NCBI RefSeq assembly: GCF_021215455.1
Contig: NZ_JAJPWV010000004.1
Span: forward strand, 186,001 to 250,000
Length of the DNA: 64,000 bases
Source of the DNA: Mucilaginibacter roseus
Lineage (GTDB): Bacteria > Bacteroidota > Bacteroidia > Sphingobacteriales > Sphingobacteriaceae
Reading direction: 5' to 3'
The position numbers and the translations under genes are program-made. Each line of letters opens with the position of its first letter. The first letter of the stretch is position 1. The notes beneath the pieces are model-generated. The model saw nothing but the letters and a program-made list of their open reading frames with translations, was not told where the DNA came from and did no database searches. Shown piece after piece: positions 44,176 through 52,187 of this stretch.

Positions 44176-44868
44176 ATGAAAATGTTTAATCAACTTAAAA
44201 ACACCAAAATCTTATCTCTGTCCTTTGTTATGCTTGCGGCGGTATCGTTTACCTCATGCGATAAAAACGACGACGAGAATGTAGATACTGACAGCGCATC
44301 CGTACGCATAACCAACGCTGTTGAAGGCTCACTTTCGCAAGAAGTTTACGTAGGTGGCACCAAGCTTAACACTTCAGCTGTAGCCTATGGTGAAACGTCA
44401 AATTATATCCAAACCGCATCAGGCGATAACAAAACGGTACAATTCCGCAATGTAGGTTCATCATCAGCCAACGTGTCATTTAATGTAGATCTGGACGATG
44501 ACAAATATTACAGCTTGTACTATGCCGGAAACGCCGATGCCAAAACCTATGTAGTAGCCGAGGATGACCGCAAAGCGCCAGCAGCAGGTAAAGCAAAAGT
44601 TCGTTTTATTCACTTAGCATCGGCCGTGCAAAACAACGTTGACCTTGGCTTTAGCGCTACCAGCAAACTATTTACTGATGTAGCCTACAAAGCGGTAACA
44701 GCTTATAAAGAGGTTGATGCCAACACACAATTGTTCTTATATGCAGCAGGTCAGGCCAATGCGGTTCTGGATTTGGACACTAAAGTACAAGCAGGTAAAA
44801 TATATACTATTTACGTATCAGGCTCAACAGCTATTTCTTTAAGATATCGTGTAATTGCTGAAAACTAA
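44176..44868 (+). CDS. DUF4397 domain lipoprotein
   Basis: A 230-residue surface or periplasmic lipoprotein. The signal peptide ends in VSFTSCDKNDDEN (Cys29 as lipid site), followed by acidic residues that in Bacteroidota often act as an export signal for surface lipoproteins. The mature part has two DUF4397-type beta units: SASVRITNAVEGS with EVYVGGTKL, and KAKVRFIHLASAVQNNVDL. It ends with KIYTIYVSGS and ALSLRYRVIAE-like strand sequence. The function of the family is unknown; an adhesive or scaffold role is likely. It is monocistronic with a very strong terminator. Confidence 0.85.
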   Translation: MKMFNQLKNTKILSLSFVMLAAVSFTSCDKNDDENVDTDSASVRITNAVEGSLSQEVYVGGTKLNTSAVAYGETSNYIQTASGDNKTVQFRNVGSSSANVSFNVDLDDDKYYSLYYAGNADAKTYVVAEDDRKAPAAGKAKVRFIHLASAVQNNVDLGFSATSKLFTDVAYKAVTAYKEVDANTQLFLYAAGQANAVLDLDTKVQAGKIYTIYVSGSTAISLRYRVIAEN

Positions 44869-44883
44869 CAGTTAAAGCACTTC

Positions 44884-44927
44884 ATCAATAAAAAACGCCG
44901 GCCAATTGGTCGGCGTTTTTTATTGAT
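44884..44927 (+). terminator. Strong intrinsic terminator
   Basis: A perfect 17-bp stem (44884-44900 with 44911-44927) contains ACGCCG and CGGCGT. It closes a 10-nt loop that itself holds the palindrome CCAATTGG. Confidence 0.85.
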
Positions 44928-45073
44928 GATTATCTTACACCGCCTAATTCAAATCAAAGTGAGGTAGTTTTTATAAATTATATAAATCTTTATTCCATTT
45001 TATTGAAATTGATTTATAAATTACATTCAATATTGAAAATATATTAATACAACATTCGTCTTTGAGCATTTTT

Positions 45074-46534
45074 ATGGTTGAATCAACTTATTTTAATAAA
45101 TACAATCCCATAAATGGCGTTTGGGACGAGATGTATGGTGAAAATTCCGAAGTGAGAGATCACTACCGCAAAGTAATCGACTACATTTCACGCGAATCTG
45201 CTGATGACCTTAACAAAAAAGAGGATTTGGCTAAACGCCTCTTCATGAGTCAGGGTATAACCTTTACGGTTTATAATAGCGGCGAGGGTATCGAAAAGAT
45301 TTTTCCGTTTGACATCATACCCCGCATAATTACCGCGCAGGAATGGGCTTTTGTTGAGCGCGGTATCAAGCAGCGCCTCACTGCGCTTAACCTTTTTTTA
45401 AAGGATGTTTACAGTAATCAGTTCATCATCAAGGATGGTATCATACCAATAGATATCATTTACTCCTGCCCGCATTTTTTACGCGAGATGTATAACCTGC
45501 AGGTTCCGCATGATATTTATATTCATATTTCGGGCATCGATTTGATACGCGATTACGACGGTACTTTTTACGTACTCGAAGACAATCTGCGTACACCTTC
45601 AGGCGTAAGTTATATGCTGGAAAACCGGGAGATTACCAAACGCTTATTTCCCGACCTGCTACCGCAATGCGGAGTGCGCAGCGTTACCGAGTATCCATCC
45701 ATCTTATATAAAAACCTGCTGGCGTTATCGCCACGGCAAATACACAATCCTACCATTGTGTTGTTAAGTCCGGGAATTTATAACTCGGCCTACTTCGAGC
45801 ATACCACCCTTGCGCGTTTGATGGGGGTTGAGCTGGTTGAAGGGCGTGACCTGGTGGTGAACAATCATAAAGTTTACATGAAAACCACCACCGGCTTGCA
45901 ACAGGTAGATGTTATTTACCGCCGCGTGGACGATGATTATCTCGATCCGCTGGTGTTTAATCCGGCGAGTATGCTGGGTGTAGCCGGCATTATGGGCGCT
46001 TATCGTAAAGGCAATGTGGCTATAGTTAACGCCATAGGCAATGGTGTGGCCGATGACAAGGCCGTTTACGCCTACGTGCCGCAAATGATTAAGTATTACC
46101 TCAACGAGGAACCTATACTTAAAAATGTACCTACCTATCAGTTAGGTGATCGGGACGAGCACGAGCATGTGTTTAAAAACATTAATAACATGGTAGTTAA
46201 ACGCACCAACGGTAGCGGTGGCTATGGTATGCTGATGGGCCATGCCTCGAGCGAGCAGGAGATTGATGAGTACAAACAGGAGATTATCAAAAACCCGCGC
46301 GACTTTATAGCCCAACCTACCATCAACCTGTCGGCAGCGCCATGCTATATGCAGGGTGAGTTAACACCGAGGCGTATAGACCTTAGGCCATACGCGCTTT
46401 ACGGTCCGGGCGGTATTGAGATAGTTCCGGGAGGTTTAACCCGAGTAGCCCTAAAAGAAGGCTCGCTGGTAGTAAACAGCTCACAGGGTGGTGGCAGTAA
46501 GGATACATGGGTATTGAGCCCCCCGACCCCCTAA
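45074..46534 (+). CDS. Circularly permuted type 2 ATP-grasp protein
   Basis: A predicted ATP-dependent amide ligase of 486 residues from the ATG at 45074; a TTG at 45062 is the alternative. The start, YFNKYNPINGVWDEMYG, and the motifs GIDLIRDYDGTFYVLEDNLRTPSG, the late VVKRTNGSGGYGMLMG and RRIDLRPYALYG are characteristic of the DUF404/407 CP-ATPgrasp family. Such enzymes sit in conserved clusters with alpha-E and transglutaminase proteins, as here, proposed to make or modify peptide-like tags. The last residues, SPPTP, and the stop codon are encoded by an intergenic repeat element, so the natural C-terminus may have been replaced. Confidence 0.9.
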   Translation: MVESTYFNKYNPINGVWDEMYGENSEVRDHYRKVIDYISRESADDLNKKEDLAKRLFMSQGITFTVYNSGEGIEKIFPFDIIPRIITAQEWAFVERGIKQRLTALNLFLKDVYSNQFIIKDGIIPIDIIYSCPHFLREMYNLQVPHDIYIHISGIDLIRDYDGTFYVLEDNLRTPSGVSYMLENREITKRLFPDLLPQCGVRSVTEYPSILYKNLLALSPRQIHNPTIVLLSPGIYNSAYFEHTTLARLMGVELVEGRDLVVNNHKVYMKTTTGLQQVDVIYRRVDDDYLDPLVFNPASMLGVAGIMGAYRKGNVAIVNAIGNGVADDKAVYAYVPQMIKYYLNEEPILKNVPTYQLGDRDEHEHVFKNINNMVVKRTNGSGGYGMLMGHASSEQEIDEYKQEIIKNPRDFIAQPTINLSAAPCYMQGELTPRRIDLRPYALYGPGGIEIVPGGLTRVALKEGSLVVNSSQGGGSKDTWVLSPPTP

Positions 46535-46607
46535 AGGGTTGTTTTTGAAAATTAATTAAAATTATAACAGATAAAATATATACCCCCTTTAGGGGGCCTT
46601 GGGGGCC
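46518..46607. repeat. CCCCTAAAGGGG-type inverted repeat overlapping a gene end
   Basis: The left arm 46518-46538 (GCCCCCCGACCCCC then TAAAGGG) and the right arm 46583-46607 (CCCCCTTTAGGGGG then CCTTGGGGGCC) are complementary. The left arm encodes the last residues and stop of the ATP-grasp gene. The right arm ends 4 nt before the alpha-E start. Confidence 0.8.
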
Positions 46608-46611
46608 GAAA

Positions 46612-47547
46612 ATGTTAAGCAGAGTAGCAGCAAGTTTTTACTGGTTAAGCAGATATATTGAGCGTAGCGATGGTATTTTACGCATGCTTAAAATTAATTA
46701 CGCATCGTCGCAGGATGCCATCCAGGAATTTACCTGGGAGCCGGTGGTTCGTATCTTTGCCGGCCTTGATGACGAGGAAGCACAGAAGCTGGAAAATGAC
46801 ACCCGTGCCGTGTTGAAATATATGGTTACGGGCAAAACCAATCCGAACAGCATCCTTAACATTATTACCCACGCACGGGAGAATGCGCGCAGCGTACAGG
46901 AGCATATCACAAAGGATTTATGGCAATGCCTCAACGAGTACTACCACGCTGTTAAGGACAGCAGGCTGGAACGTGCATTACAACGCGAAGATCCAATTGG
47001 TGTACTTGATGTACTGATCAAGCAAATTATGCTGTATTACGGCACGGTAGAGATCACGATGGAGCGCGGCGAAGGCCGCAGTTTCATGAATATAGGCAAA
47101 TACCTGGAGCGAGCCATACAATCGGTGGATATTCTGGATATGAAATTCGTTTCTATTAACGATAACCCCGATTTGCTGACAGATACCAGTTACTGGAAGC
47201 ATCTGTTGTTATCGTTAGGTGGCTATGAACTTTACCTGAAAACCTACCGTGAAGGCTTCGAGGCCGAAAACGTATTGGAGCAGGTAGTTTTAAATAACGA
47301 CTTTCCGCGCTCGGTTATCTATTCGGTTAACAACATACAGCGGTATTTTGACCGGTTAAAGAATGACAATAACCTCGAAAACTTCCGGGAGATGTCTTTC
47401 CAAATTGGCCGCTTACAGAGCCGCATAAAATATAATTCCGTACGCAGCATAAGGCAGGAAGGGCTGCACACCTTTTTGAGCCAGATACGCAGCGAGCTTT
47501 ATGGCATCGGCAACGCCATGAACGAGTACTATTTTGCCAACGCTTAA
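46612..47547 (+). CDS. Alpha-E domain-containing protein
   Basis: A 311-residue, fully helical cytoplasmic protein of the DUF403 (alpha-E) family. The start MLSRVAASFYWLSRYIERSD is the family signature. Later conserved segments include RENARSVQEHITKDLWQCLNEYY and FLNDFPRSV-like sequence (NNDFPRSVIYSVNNI). It always accompanies CP-ATPgrasp proteins and is presumed to be a partner or substrate carrier. It begins directly after the right arm of a repeat element and is followed 11 nt later by the transglutaminase gene. Confidence 0.9.
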   Translation: MLSRVAASFYWLSRYIERSDGILRMLKINYASSQDAIQEFTWEPVVRIFAGLDDEEAQKLENDTRAVLKYMVTGKTNPNSILNIITHARENARSVQEHITKDLWQCLNEYYHAVKDSRLERALQREDPIGVLDVLIKQIMLYYGTVEITMERGEGRSFMNIGKYLERAIQSVDILDMKFVSINDNPDLLTDTSYWKHLLLSLGGYELYLKTYREGFEAENVLEQVVLNNDFPRSVIYSVNNIQRYFDRLKNDNNLENFREMSFQIGRLQSRIKYNSVRSIRQEGLHTFLSQIRSELYGIGNAMNEYYFANA

Positions 47548-47558
47548 CACCCTACGCC

Positions 47559-48554
47559 ATGCCCGAATTTGAGATACAACATACCACAAAATATAGTTAC
47601 GAAGGAACAGTTCGTGACAGCGCCAACCAGATCATCCTCTACCCTATTGTTGATGAATTCCAGGAAGTAATACGCCAGGAAATTACCATCACCGGCAACC
47701 CAAACGTTGACGTGCATACCGACTATTTTGGTAACCGCATAGGCAGCTTTACCTACACAGAAAAGCATAACGTTATGGTGATCAATTCGCGGGTTTTGGT
47801 AGCTACTAAACATCGCACACTGCCCGTTAACGATATTTTTCCTTCACACCAGTGGGAAGATCTTAAGCGGCTGCAAAGCGTGGTGCCCTATATTGATTTT
47901 TTGAAGCAGGAATATTTTGACGGGCTGAATGAGCTACAGCAAGTGGTAAACACCGAACGTAAAAGCGATGATACACCCTACCAGATTGTGCTGCGTTTTT
48001 GCCAGTACGTGTTTGATAATTTTGAATATATAAAAGGCGTAACCACTGTTGATACCAAGCTCGACCAGATTTGGAAAATGAAACAGGGCGTTTGCCAGGA
48101 TTTCGCCCATATACTAATAGAGATGCTGCGCATATTACAGATACCCGCGCGCTACGTAAGCGGCTACATCTGCACCAACAGCAACGGTATGCGAGGCGAG
48201 GGCGCTACGCATGCCTGGGTAGAAGCTTACATTCCTGATTATGGCTGGTTGGGCATTGACCCGACGAATAATTGCATTGCCAATGATACGCACGTGCGGC
48301 TGGCGGTTGGCCGTAACTTTTCAGACTGTTCGCCGGTTAAGGGGGTATACAAAGGTTCATCAAACCATAAACTTATTGTTACCGTATCCGTTGATCAGGA
48401 AGCTTTGCCGGATAACCAGCACCAGGTTATTGAGGTTCCTATTGCCGACCAGGTGACCGAATTTTCCAAAAACAGTTACCAGCGTTATATGGAAATGATA
48501 CAGATGCAGCAGCAACAACAGCAGCAACAGCAGGAAAAGCAATTGCAGCAATAA
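47559..48554 (+). CDS. Transglutaminase-like protein with polyglutamine tail
   Basis: A cysteine-protease-fold protein of 331 residues, third gene of the ATP-grasp cluster. An N-terminal beta domain (HTTKYSYEGTVRDSANQIIL) typical of this bacterial family precedes the catalytic core. The core has the Cys in KQGVCQDFAHILIEMLR, the His in GEGATHAWVEAYI and the Asp in WLGIDPTNN. The C-terminus ends with a run of nine Gln, a short EKQL break and further Gln, encoded by mixed CAG and CAA. It probably cleaves or transfers gamma-glutamyl or peptide bonds on the product of the ATP-grasp enzyme. No signal peptide is seen. Confidence 0.9.
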   Translation: MPEFEIQHTTKYSYEGTVRDSANQIILYPIVDEFQEVIRQEITITGNPNVDVHTDYFGNRIGSFTYTEKHNVMVINSRVLVATKHRTLPVNDIFPSHQWEDLKRLQSVVPYIDFLKQEYFDGLNELQQVVNTERKSDDTPYQIVLRFCQYVFDNFEYIKGVTTVDTKLDQIWKMKQGVCQDFAHILIEMLRILQIPARYVSGYICTNSNGMRGEGATHAWVEAYIPDYGWLGIDPTNNCIANDTHVRLAVGRNFSDCSPVKGVYKGSSNHKLIVTVSVDQEALPDNQHQVIEVPIADQVTEFSKNSYQRYMEMIQMQQQQQQQQQEKQLQQ

Positions 48555-48567
48555 GGTTATACTAAGT

Positions 48568-49101
48568 TTATACTTTTTTCACTTCTGCTAAAAGCTCATC
48601 CGCCTTTGGCGCTTTAGGGAAAGCTTTAACTAATTTACCGTTCTTGTCATACAAGATAGTAAAAGGTGTTTGCGCTATTTGGTAGTACTTTTGCACTGCC
48701 ATGTCATAACCTTCAGTCCCAACAACAAAATTCGGCTGCCTGGCTAATTCAAATTCCTTGTAAAATGGTTTTAACGACTCATACTTTGTCCAGGTAACCA
48801 GCACCACCTGCACTTTAGCAAGTTGTTTAAACTGAGGCTTAAGCTCTTTCATCAGATCATGGCAATGGCCGCAATCCGGTGCAAAGTATATCAGCATTAC
48901 CGGTTTGCCGGGCTTCAGATTTTTATTACTAAAGTAAGTGCTGTCAGTAGTAAGTATCTTAAAAGGTGCAAGCTTTTCGGTATTACGGATGGGTGCTTGC
49001 TCGGTATTGGCATTTTCAGCGCTATTGTCTTTATTATTTTTGGCCTGAATGCACCCGATAGCTGTAACCAGTATCAGTGCGGCGTATATTAGTTTTTTCA
49101 T
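48568..49101 (-). CDS. Thioredoxin-fold lipoprotein with CGHC active site
   Basis: An exported TlpA/redoxin-like protein of 177 residues from the ATG at 49101; a GTG at 49107 is the alternative. The signal peptide ends VTAIGC (Cys17, lipobox), followed by an Asn/Ala/Glu-rich linker. The thioredoxin domain has VMLIYFAPDCGHCHDLM with Cys77 and Cys80 in a CGHC motif (as in PDI), which favours oxidising or isomerising activity. The cis-Pro is in AQTPFTILYD. It starts 15 nt after the Gfo/Idh gene, so the two are co-transcribed. Confidence 0.88.
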   Translation of the reverse strand: MKKLIYAALILVTAIGCIQAKNNKDNSAENANTEQAPIRNTEKLAPFKILTTDSTYFSNKNLKPGKPVMLIYFAPDCGHCHDLMKELKPQFKQLAKVQVVLVTWTKYESLKPFYKEFELARQPNFVVGTEGYDMAVQKYYQIAQTPFTILYDKNGKLVKAFPKAPKADELLAEVKKV

Positions 49102-49116
49102 AATCACTTAAAAAAT

Positions 49117-50133
49117 TTAAGCCTCCAGTATTTCAATCTGCCAGGCAATATGCTCTTCAGTTACCGGGAATAACGCGCCTTCGCGTATGGTATGATATAC
49201 GGCTTTAAATAAATTTTTATAATCGCCCTTCTTTGATGGCACCCACTCGGCCACCTTTTCTCCGTTTTCGTCAAAGGTAACCAGCTTACCTTCACTACCT
49301 TCGGGCTCAACACCATAAGCCGCGTCAACAGGCATCATGCCGGTGTTCAATTGATCTTCCTGTACATCGGTACGGGTTTTTACGAAGCTACCCAGCGTGC
49401 CATGCACCACAAACGCGGGCAAATGCTCGGCAATCAGTAACCCGGCAGTGAGGTACACGTTCACCTGGTTAGGATATTTAAGGTGTAAATTAATATAATC
49501 ATCAACCTGCGAACCCTCGCGGTAACTACCTGTAGTTTTGTGCCAGCCAACCGGCCTGCCAAAAAGGGCTATGGCATTGTCAATCAGGTGCGGGCCAAGA
49601 TCGTAAGATATACCATTGGCCGCCATGTCCTTACTTTCTTTAAATGTTTTTGGGCCGATAGCCGGGCGGTAACGGTCAAACCTGAAGTGCACCTCAACAA
49701 GATTGCCCAAACGGCCACTCTCAATAACCTCTTTCACCGATAGAAAACCACTATCCCAACGTCGGTTTTGGTATACCAGCAGGTGTTTGTTAACTGAACG
49801 GGCGAGATCAAACAGCTCCTTTACTTCGGCCGTAGTTGCCGCGGCAGGTTTTTCAAGTAACACGTGTTTACCTGCGTTTAACGCCTGTTTAGCAAGGTCA
49901 TAATGAGTATAATTAGGCGTGTTAATTACGATGAGTTCTATTTCATCGTCATTCAACAATTCATCAATAGCATCGTAACTGATTATCTCCGGATAATATT
50001 CATGTGCTTTTTTCTGATTACGCTCTACAACTGCTTTTAATCTGAAATTTTCGCTTGTACTTAAAAACGGCGCGTGGAATACCCTGCCCGACATGCCGAA
50101 AGCCATTAAACCGGCTACTATAGGTGATGACAT
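49117..50133 (-). CDS. Gfo/Idh/MocA family oxidoreductase
   Basis: An NAD(P)-dependent sugar or cyclitol dehydrogenase-like enzyme of 338 residues. The N-terminal Rossmann domain (VAGLMAFGMSGRVFHAPFL) and the catalytic EKP motif in HVLLEKPAA are clear. The C-terminal alpha/beta domain carries GPHLIDNAIALFGRP, with the conserved D/H pair of the family. It has no signal peptide, so it is cytoplasmic. The substrate is unknown. It shares a transcript with the thioredoxin-fold lipoprotein. Confidence 0.92.
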   Translation of the reverse strand: MSSPIVAGLMAFGMSGRVFHAPFLSTSENFRLKAVVERNQKKAHEYYPEIISYDAIDELLNDDEIELIVINTPNYTHYDLAKQALNAGKHVLLEKPAAATTAEVKELFDLARSVNKHLLVYQNRRWDSGFLSVKEVIESGRLGNLVEVHFRFDRYRPAIGPKTFKESKDMAANGISYDLGPHLIDNAIALFGRPVGWHKTTGSYREGSQVDDYINLHLKYPNQVNVYLTAGLLIAEHLPAFVVHGTLGSFVKTRTDVQEDQLNTGMMPVDAAYGVEPEGSEGKLVTFDENGEKVAEWVPSKKGDYKNLFKAVYHTIREGALFPVTEEHIAWQIEILEA

Positions 50134-50182
50134 AATGCAATATTACAATTTTAGCGCTGCTGTTGGGTCTGTAAAAAGCAAA

Positions 50183-50212
50183 AAAGCGGCAAACATACTG
50201 CTTGCCGCTTTC
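50183..50212 (-). terminator. Intrinsic terminator (minus strand)
   Basis: AAAGCGGCAA (50183-50192) pairs exactly with TTGCCGCTTT (50202-50211). On the minus strand the stem is followed by TTTTT, ending the DUF4142 transcript. Confidence 0.8.
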
Positions 50213-50238
50213 TACCTTGCAGAAAATTCTGCGGTGGC

Positions 50239-50829
50239 TTATTTCATTTTATCTTTAATGGTTTTAATGTGCTCCTGGTGTGCTTTAAGCTTTGGCAATG
50301 TTTCGGTAGCGAAAGCTTTCAGGTCGGCATCTTTTGCATTTTTTGAACCATCTTCAAATAACGATACCGCTTTGTCGTGGTCTTTCACCATTTGATCTAC
50401 ATAAGCTTTATCAAACTCAGCGCCCGCTTTGGCTGAAAGTTCGGCAGCTACTTTTTGCTCTTCCTCACCTACTACGGCAGGTAAAGTAATGTTTTTAGCA
50501 GTAGCTAAAGCTTTTAATTTTTCGTTAGCAGCTTTGTGATCTTTGATCATCGCCTCAGCAAATGCCTTAACATCAGCATTGGTTGATTTTTTTAACGCCA
50601 GTTCTGACAAGGCAACCTCAGCCATACCTGCATTAGCTGCTTCGGTTGAAAATTTTGAATCTTCGTCAGCGATAGTTCCGCTATCTGTAGCTGCTGCGCT
50701 GGTGCTGGTGTCGGTGTTAGTGTTCAGGCTGTCGGCTGTTTCAACTGCATCTTTGCTGCCCGAGTTTTGACAGGCCTGGAAAGTGAAAGCGCCAAGCGCC
50801 ATCATCATTACTAAACTTAGTTTTTTCAT
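50239..50829 (-). CDS. DUF4142 domain lipoprotein
   Basis: An exported ferritin-like helical protein of 196 residues. The ATG at 50829 gives a signal peptide MKKLSLVMMMALGAFTFQAC with the lipid Cys at 20; an ATG at 50874 would put 15 extra residues before it. A Thr/Asp/Ser linker (35-55) precedes the DUF4142 four-helix domain (AEVALSELALKKSTNADVK, MIKDHKAANEKLKAL, DQMVKDHDKAVSLFEDG). DUF4142 proteins are widespread in soil bacteria and of unknown function. It is monocistronic with its own terminator. Confidence 0.9.
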   Translation of the reverse strand: MKKLSLVMMMALGAFTFQACQNSGSKDAVETADSLNTNTDTSTSAAATDSGTIADEDSKFSTEAANAGMAEVALSELALKKSTNADVKAFAEAMIKDHKAANEKLKALATAKNITLPAVVGEEEQKVAAELSAKAGAEFDKAYVDQMVKDHDKAVSLFEDGSKNAKDADLKAFATETLPKLKAHQEHIKTIKDKMK

Positions 50830-50918
50830 GGTAGTATTAAGTTGTTTTGTATGAGTTAACAAAGTTTGTACCATTGCGTTTTAATTAAAGGGCTAAATTC
50901 ATTATAAGCCTTTTTATG

Positions 50919-50948
50919 TTTGTTAAAGCCAAAGTTTTTTTATTTTTG
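50919..50948 (+). promoter_or_regulatory. Bacteroidota promoter of gcvH
   Basis: The -33 element TTTG (50919-50922) and the -7 element TATTTTTG (50941-50948) are separated by 18 bp, a full consensus match. The gcvH ATG lies 26 nt past the -7 element. Confidence 0.75.
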
Positions 50949-50973
50949 AGCACATATTAAAATATTAACTGAA

Positions 50974-51354
50974 ATGGAATTTCCGGCCGAATTAAAATAC
51001 ACTAAGGACCACGAGTGGATCAAAATTGAAGGTGACCAGGCTATTATCGGCATCACCGAATTTGCACAGGGCGAACTGGGCGACATTGTTTATGTTGACA
51101 TTAACACCGTTGGCCAGGAAGTAGCAAAAGAAGAAGTTTTTGGTACCATTGAGGCGGTTAAAACCGTGTCAGACCTGTTTATACCGGTTACCGGCACTGT
51201 AAAGGAGGTTAACGCCGCTTTAGACAGCCAACCGGAATTGGTTAACTCAGATCCGTATGGTGAAGGCTGGATCGTTAAGATCACTCCTGCTGACCTGGCC
51301 GATGTTGATGGCCTTTTATCAGCCGATGAATATAAAAGCTTAGTAGGCGCTTAA
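50974..51354 (+). CDS. gcvH: Glycine cleavage system H protein
   Basis: The lipoyl-carrier protein of the glycine cleavage complex, 126 residues. It begins [20 protein letters not shown] and carries the lipoylation site Lys in [19 protein letters not shown] (about residue 64). It ends with the helical [12 protein letters not shown]. Length and motifs are standard. It has a near-perfect promoter and is the first gene of an odd set: a VanZ family protein overlaps its stop (TAATG) and a tiny lipoprotein follows. The P and T proteins are not in the window. Confidence 0.97.
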   Translation: MEFPAELKYTKDHEWIKIEGDQAIIGITEFAQGELGDIVYVDINTVGQEVAKEEVFGTIEAVKTVSDLFIPVTGTVKEVNAALDSQPELVNSDPYGEGWIVKITPADLADVDGLLSADEYKSLVGA

Positions 51355-51749
51355 TGAGCATTATGCTAAAAAACTACTGGCCCGCTATTTTGTGGGCCTT
51401 TTTTATTTTAATCATCTGCGATATTAAGATGGGCGGAGTAAGCCACTCGCCAGCATTTTTTGAGGGCTTTGATAAGCTGGTACATTGCGGCCTGTTTTTT
51501 ACCATGACCGTTTTATACAGTGGCGGATACTTGCGGCACAACAAAAAGCGTTGTTTATCCGTATTAACAGCAGTGCTGATCATTTTGTGCATGGTTGCCT
51601 TTGGCGGTGCCATTGAACTGTTGCAAAAATACTTTTTCACCTGGCGCAGTGCCGATTGGAATGACCTTTTTGCCGACACCGTTGGCATTTGCATGGGGAT
51701 GTTCAGCGTGTTAATTACCAGCAACGCCGTAAAATATGCAAATAAATAA
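51354..51749 (+). CDS. VanZ family membrane protein
   Basis: A 131-residue inner-membrane protein with four hydrophobic segments. Family features are KLVHCGLFFTMTVLYSGGY (the VanZ HxxxF region), the second-half GGAIELLQKYFFTWRSADWNDLFADTVG (E-x-x-Q ... R-x-x-D-x-x-D), and a final helix. VanZ-like proteins confer low-level teicoplanin resistance in Enterococcus, but most relatives are of unknown function. The ATG overlaps the gcvH stop by one base, so translation is coupled. Confidence 0.9.
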   Translation: MSIMLKNYWPAILWAFFILIICDIKMGGVSHSPAFFEGFDKLVHCGLFFTMTVLYSGGYLRHNKKRCLSVLTAVLIILCMVAFGGAIELLQKYFFTWRSADWNDLFADTVGICMGMFSVLITSNAVKYANK

Positions 51750-51870
51750 GTTATACATTGTAGCCCTGGCCTGCAGCGCACTTCTGCTATCATCTTGCGG
51801 AATATTTAAAAAGGATTGTAATTGCCCGCATTTTGGGTATGTGCAAGGTAAGGCAGTCCGTCATTCATAA
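51736..51870 (+). CDS. Tiny lipoprotein with CxCP motif (44 aa)
   Basis: A short gene, ATG at 51736 and TAA at 51868-51870, overlapping the VanZ stop by 14 nt. The product starts MQINKLYIVALACSALLLSS and has a strong lipobox LSSCG (Cys21), then KKDCNCPHFG and a short basic tail. The signal peptide plus perfect lipobox in a coupled position make this a real gene. The CNCP motif with a following aromatic might bind metal, but this is speculative. Similar tiny lipoproteins are frequent in Bacteroidota and rarely annotated. Confidence 0.75.
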   Translation: MQINKLYIVALACSALLLSSCGIFKKDCNCPHFGYVQGKAVRHS

Positions 51871-51909
51871 ATCATTATAAAACATTTACGTGTATAAAGC
51901 ACATGCTTA

Positions 51910-51940
51910 TTTGGATTGGGTATAAATAAGCCTATATTTG
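51910..51940 (+). promoter_or_regulatory. Bacteroidota promoter of feoAB
   Basis: TTTG (51910-51913) and TATATTTG (51933-51940) are separated by 19 bp, an exact consensus. The feoA ATG lies 20 nt downstream. No Fur box could be recognised by eye. Confidence 0.8.
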
Positions 51941-51959
51941 CAAGGTTAATTTATAACTG

Positions 51960-52178
51960 ATGATGGATCTATCGCAGCTTGAAGTAGGCCAAACCGGCGT
52001 TGTAAAGGAGTTTACCGATCTGGAAATGTCGGTAAAGTTGATGGAGATGGGCTGCCTGCCCGGTGAAACCGTAAAGGTTACCCGTGTTGCCCCGCTTGGC
52101 GACCCTATTGCGATCAGCGTTTCAGGCTACCAGCTCAGCCTTCGTAAATTCGAGGCGTCAACCATCATTTTACAATAA
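51960..52178 (+). CDS. feoA: FeoA family ferrous iron transport protein
   Basis: A small SH3-like cytoplasmic protein of 72 residues that assists FeoB. The sequence LSQLEVGQTGVVKEF, then MEMGCLPGETVKV and GDPIAISVSGYQLSLRKFEA is the complete FeoA pattern. Two ATGs stand in tandem at 51960 and 51963, and either could serve. It is followed by feoB after 9 nt. Both depend on the consensus promoter just upstream. Confidence 0.95.
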   Translation: MMDLSQLEVGQTGVVKEFTDLEMSVKLMEMGCLPGETVKVTRVAPLGDPIAISVSGYQLSLRKFEASTIILQ

Positions 52179-52187
52179 GTATTTGAT

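Noticed and set aside
48490..48552. CAG/CAA run as a phase-variable microsatellite
   Set aside because: The run mixes CAG and CAA irregularly and a slip by whole codons would not shift the frame, so on/off switching is unlikely.
51374..51793. 139-codon minus-strand frame
   Set aside because: It is antisense to vanZ and the tiny lipoprotein, both supported by motifs and overlapping starts.
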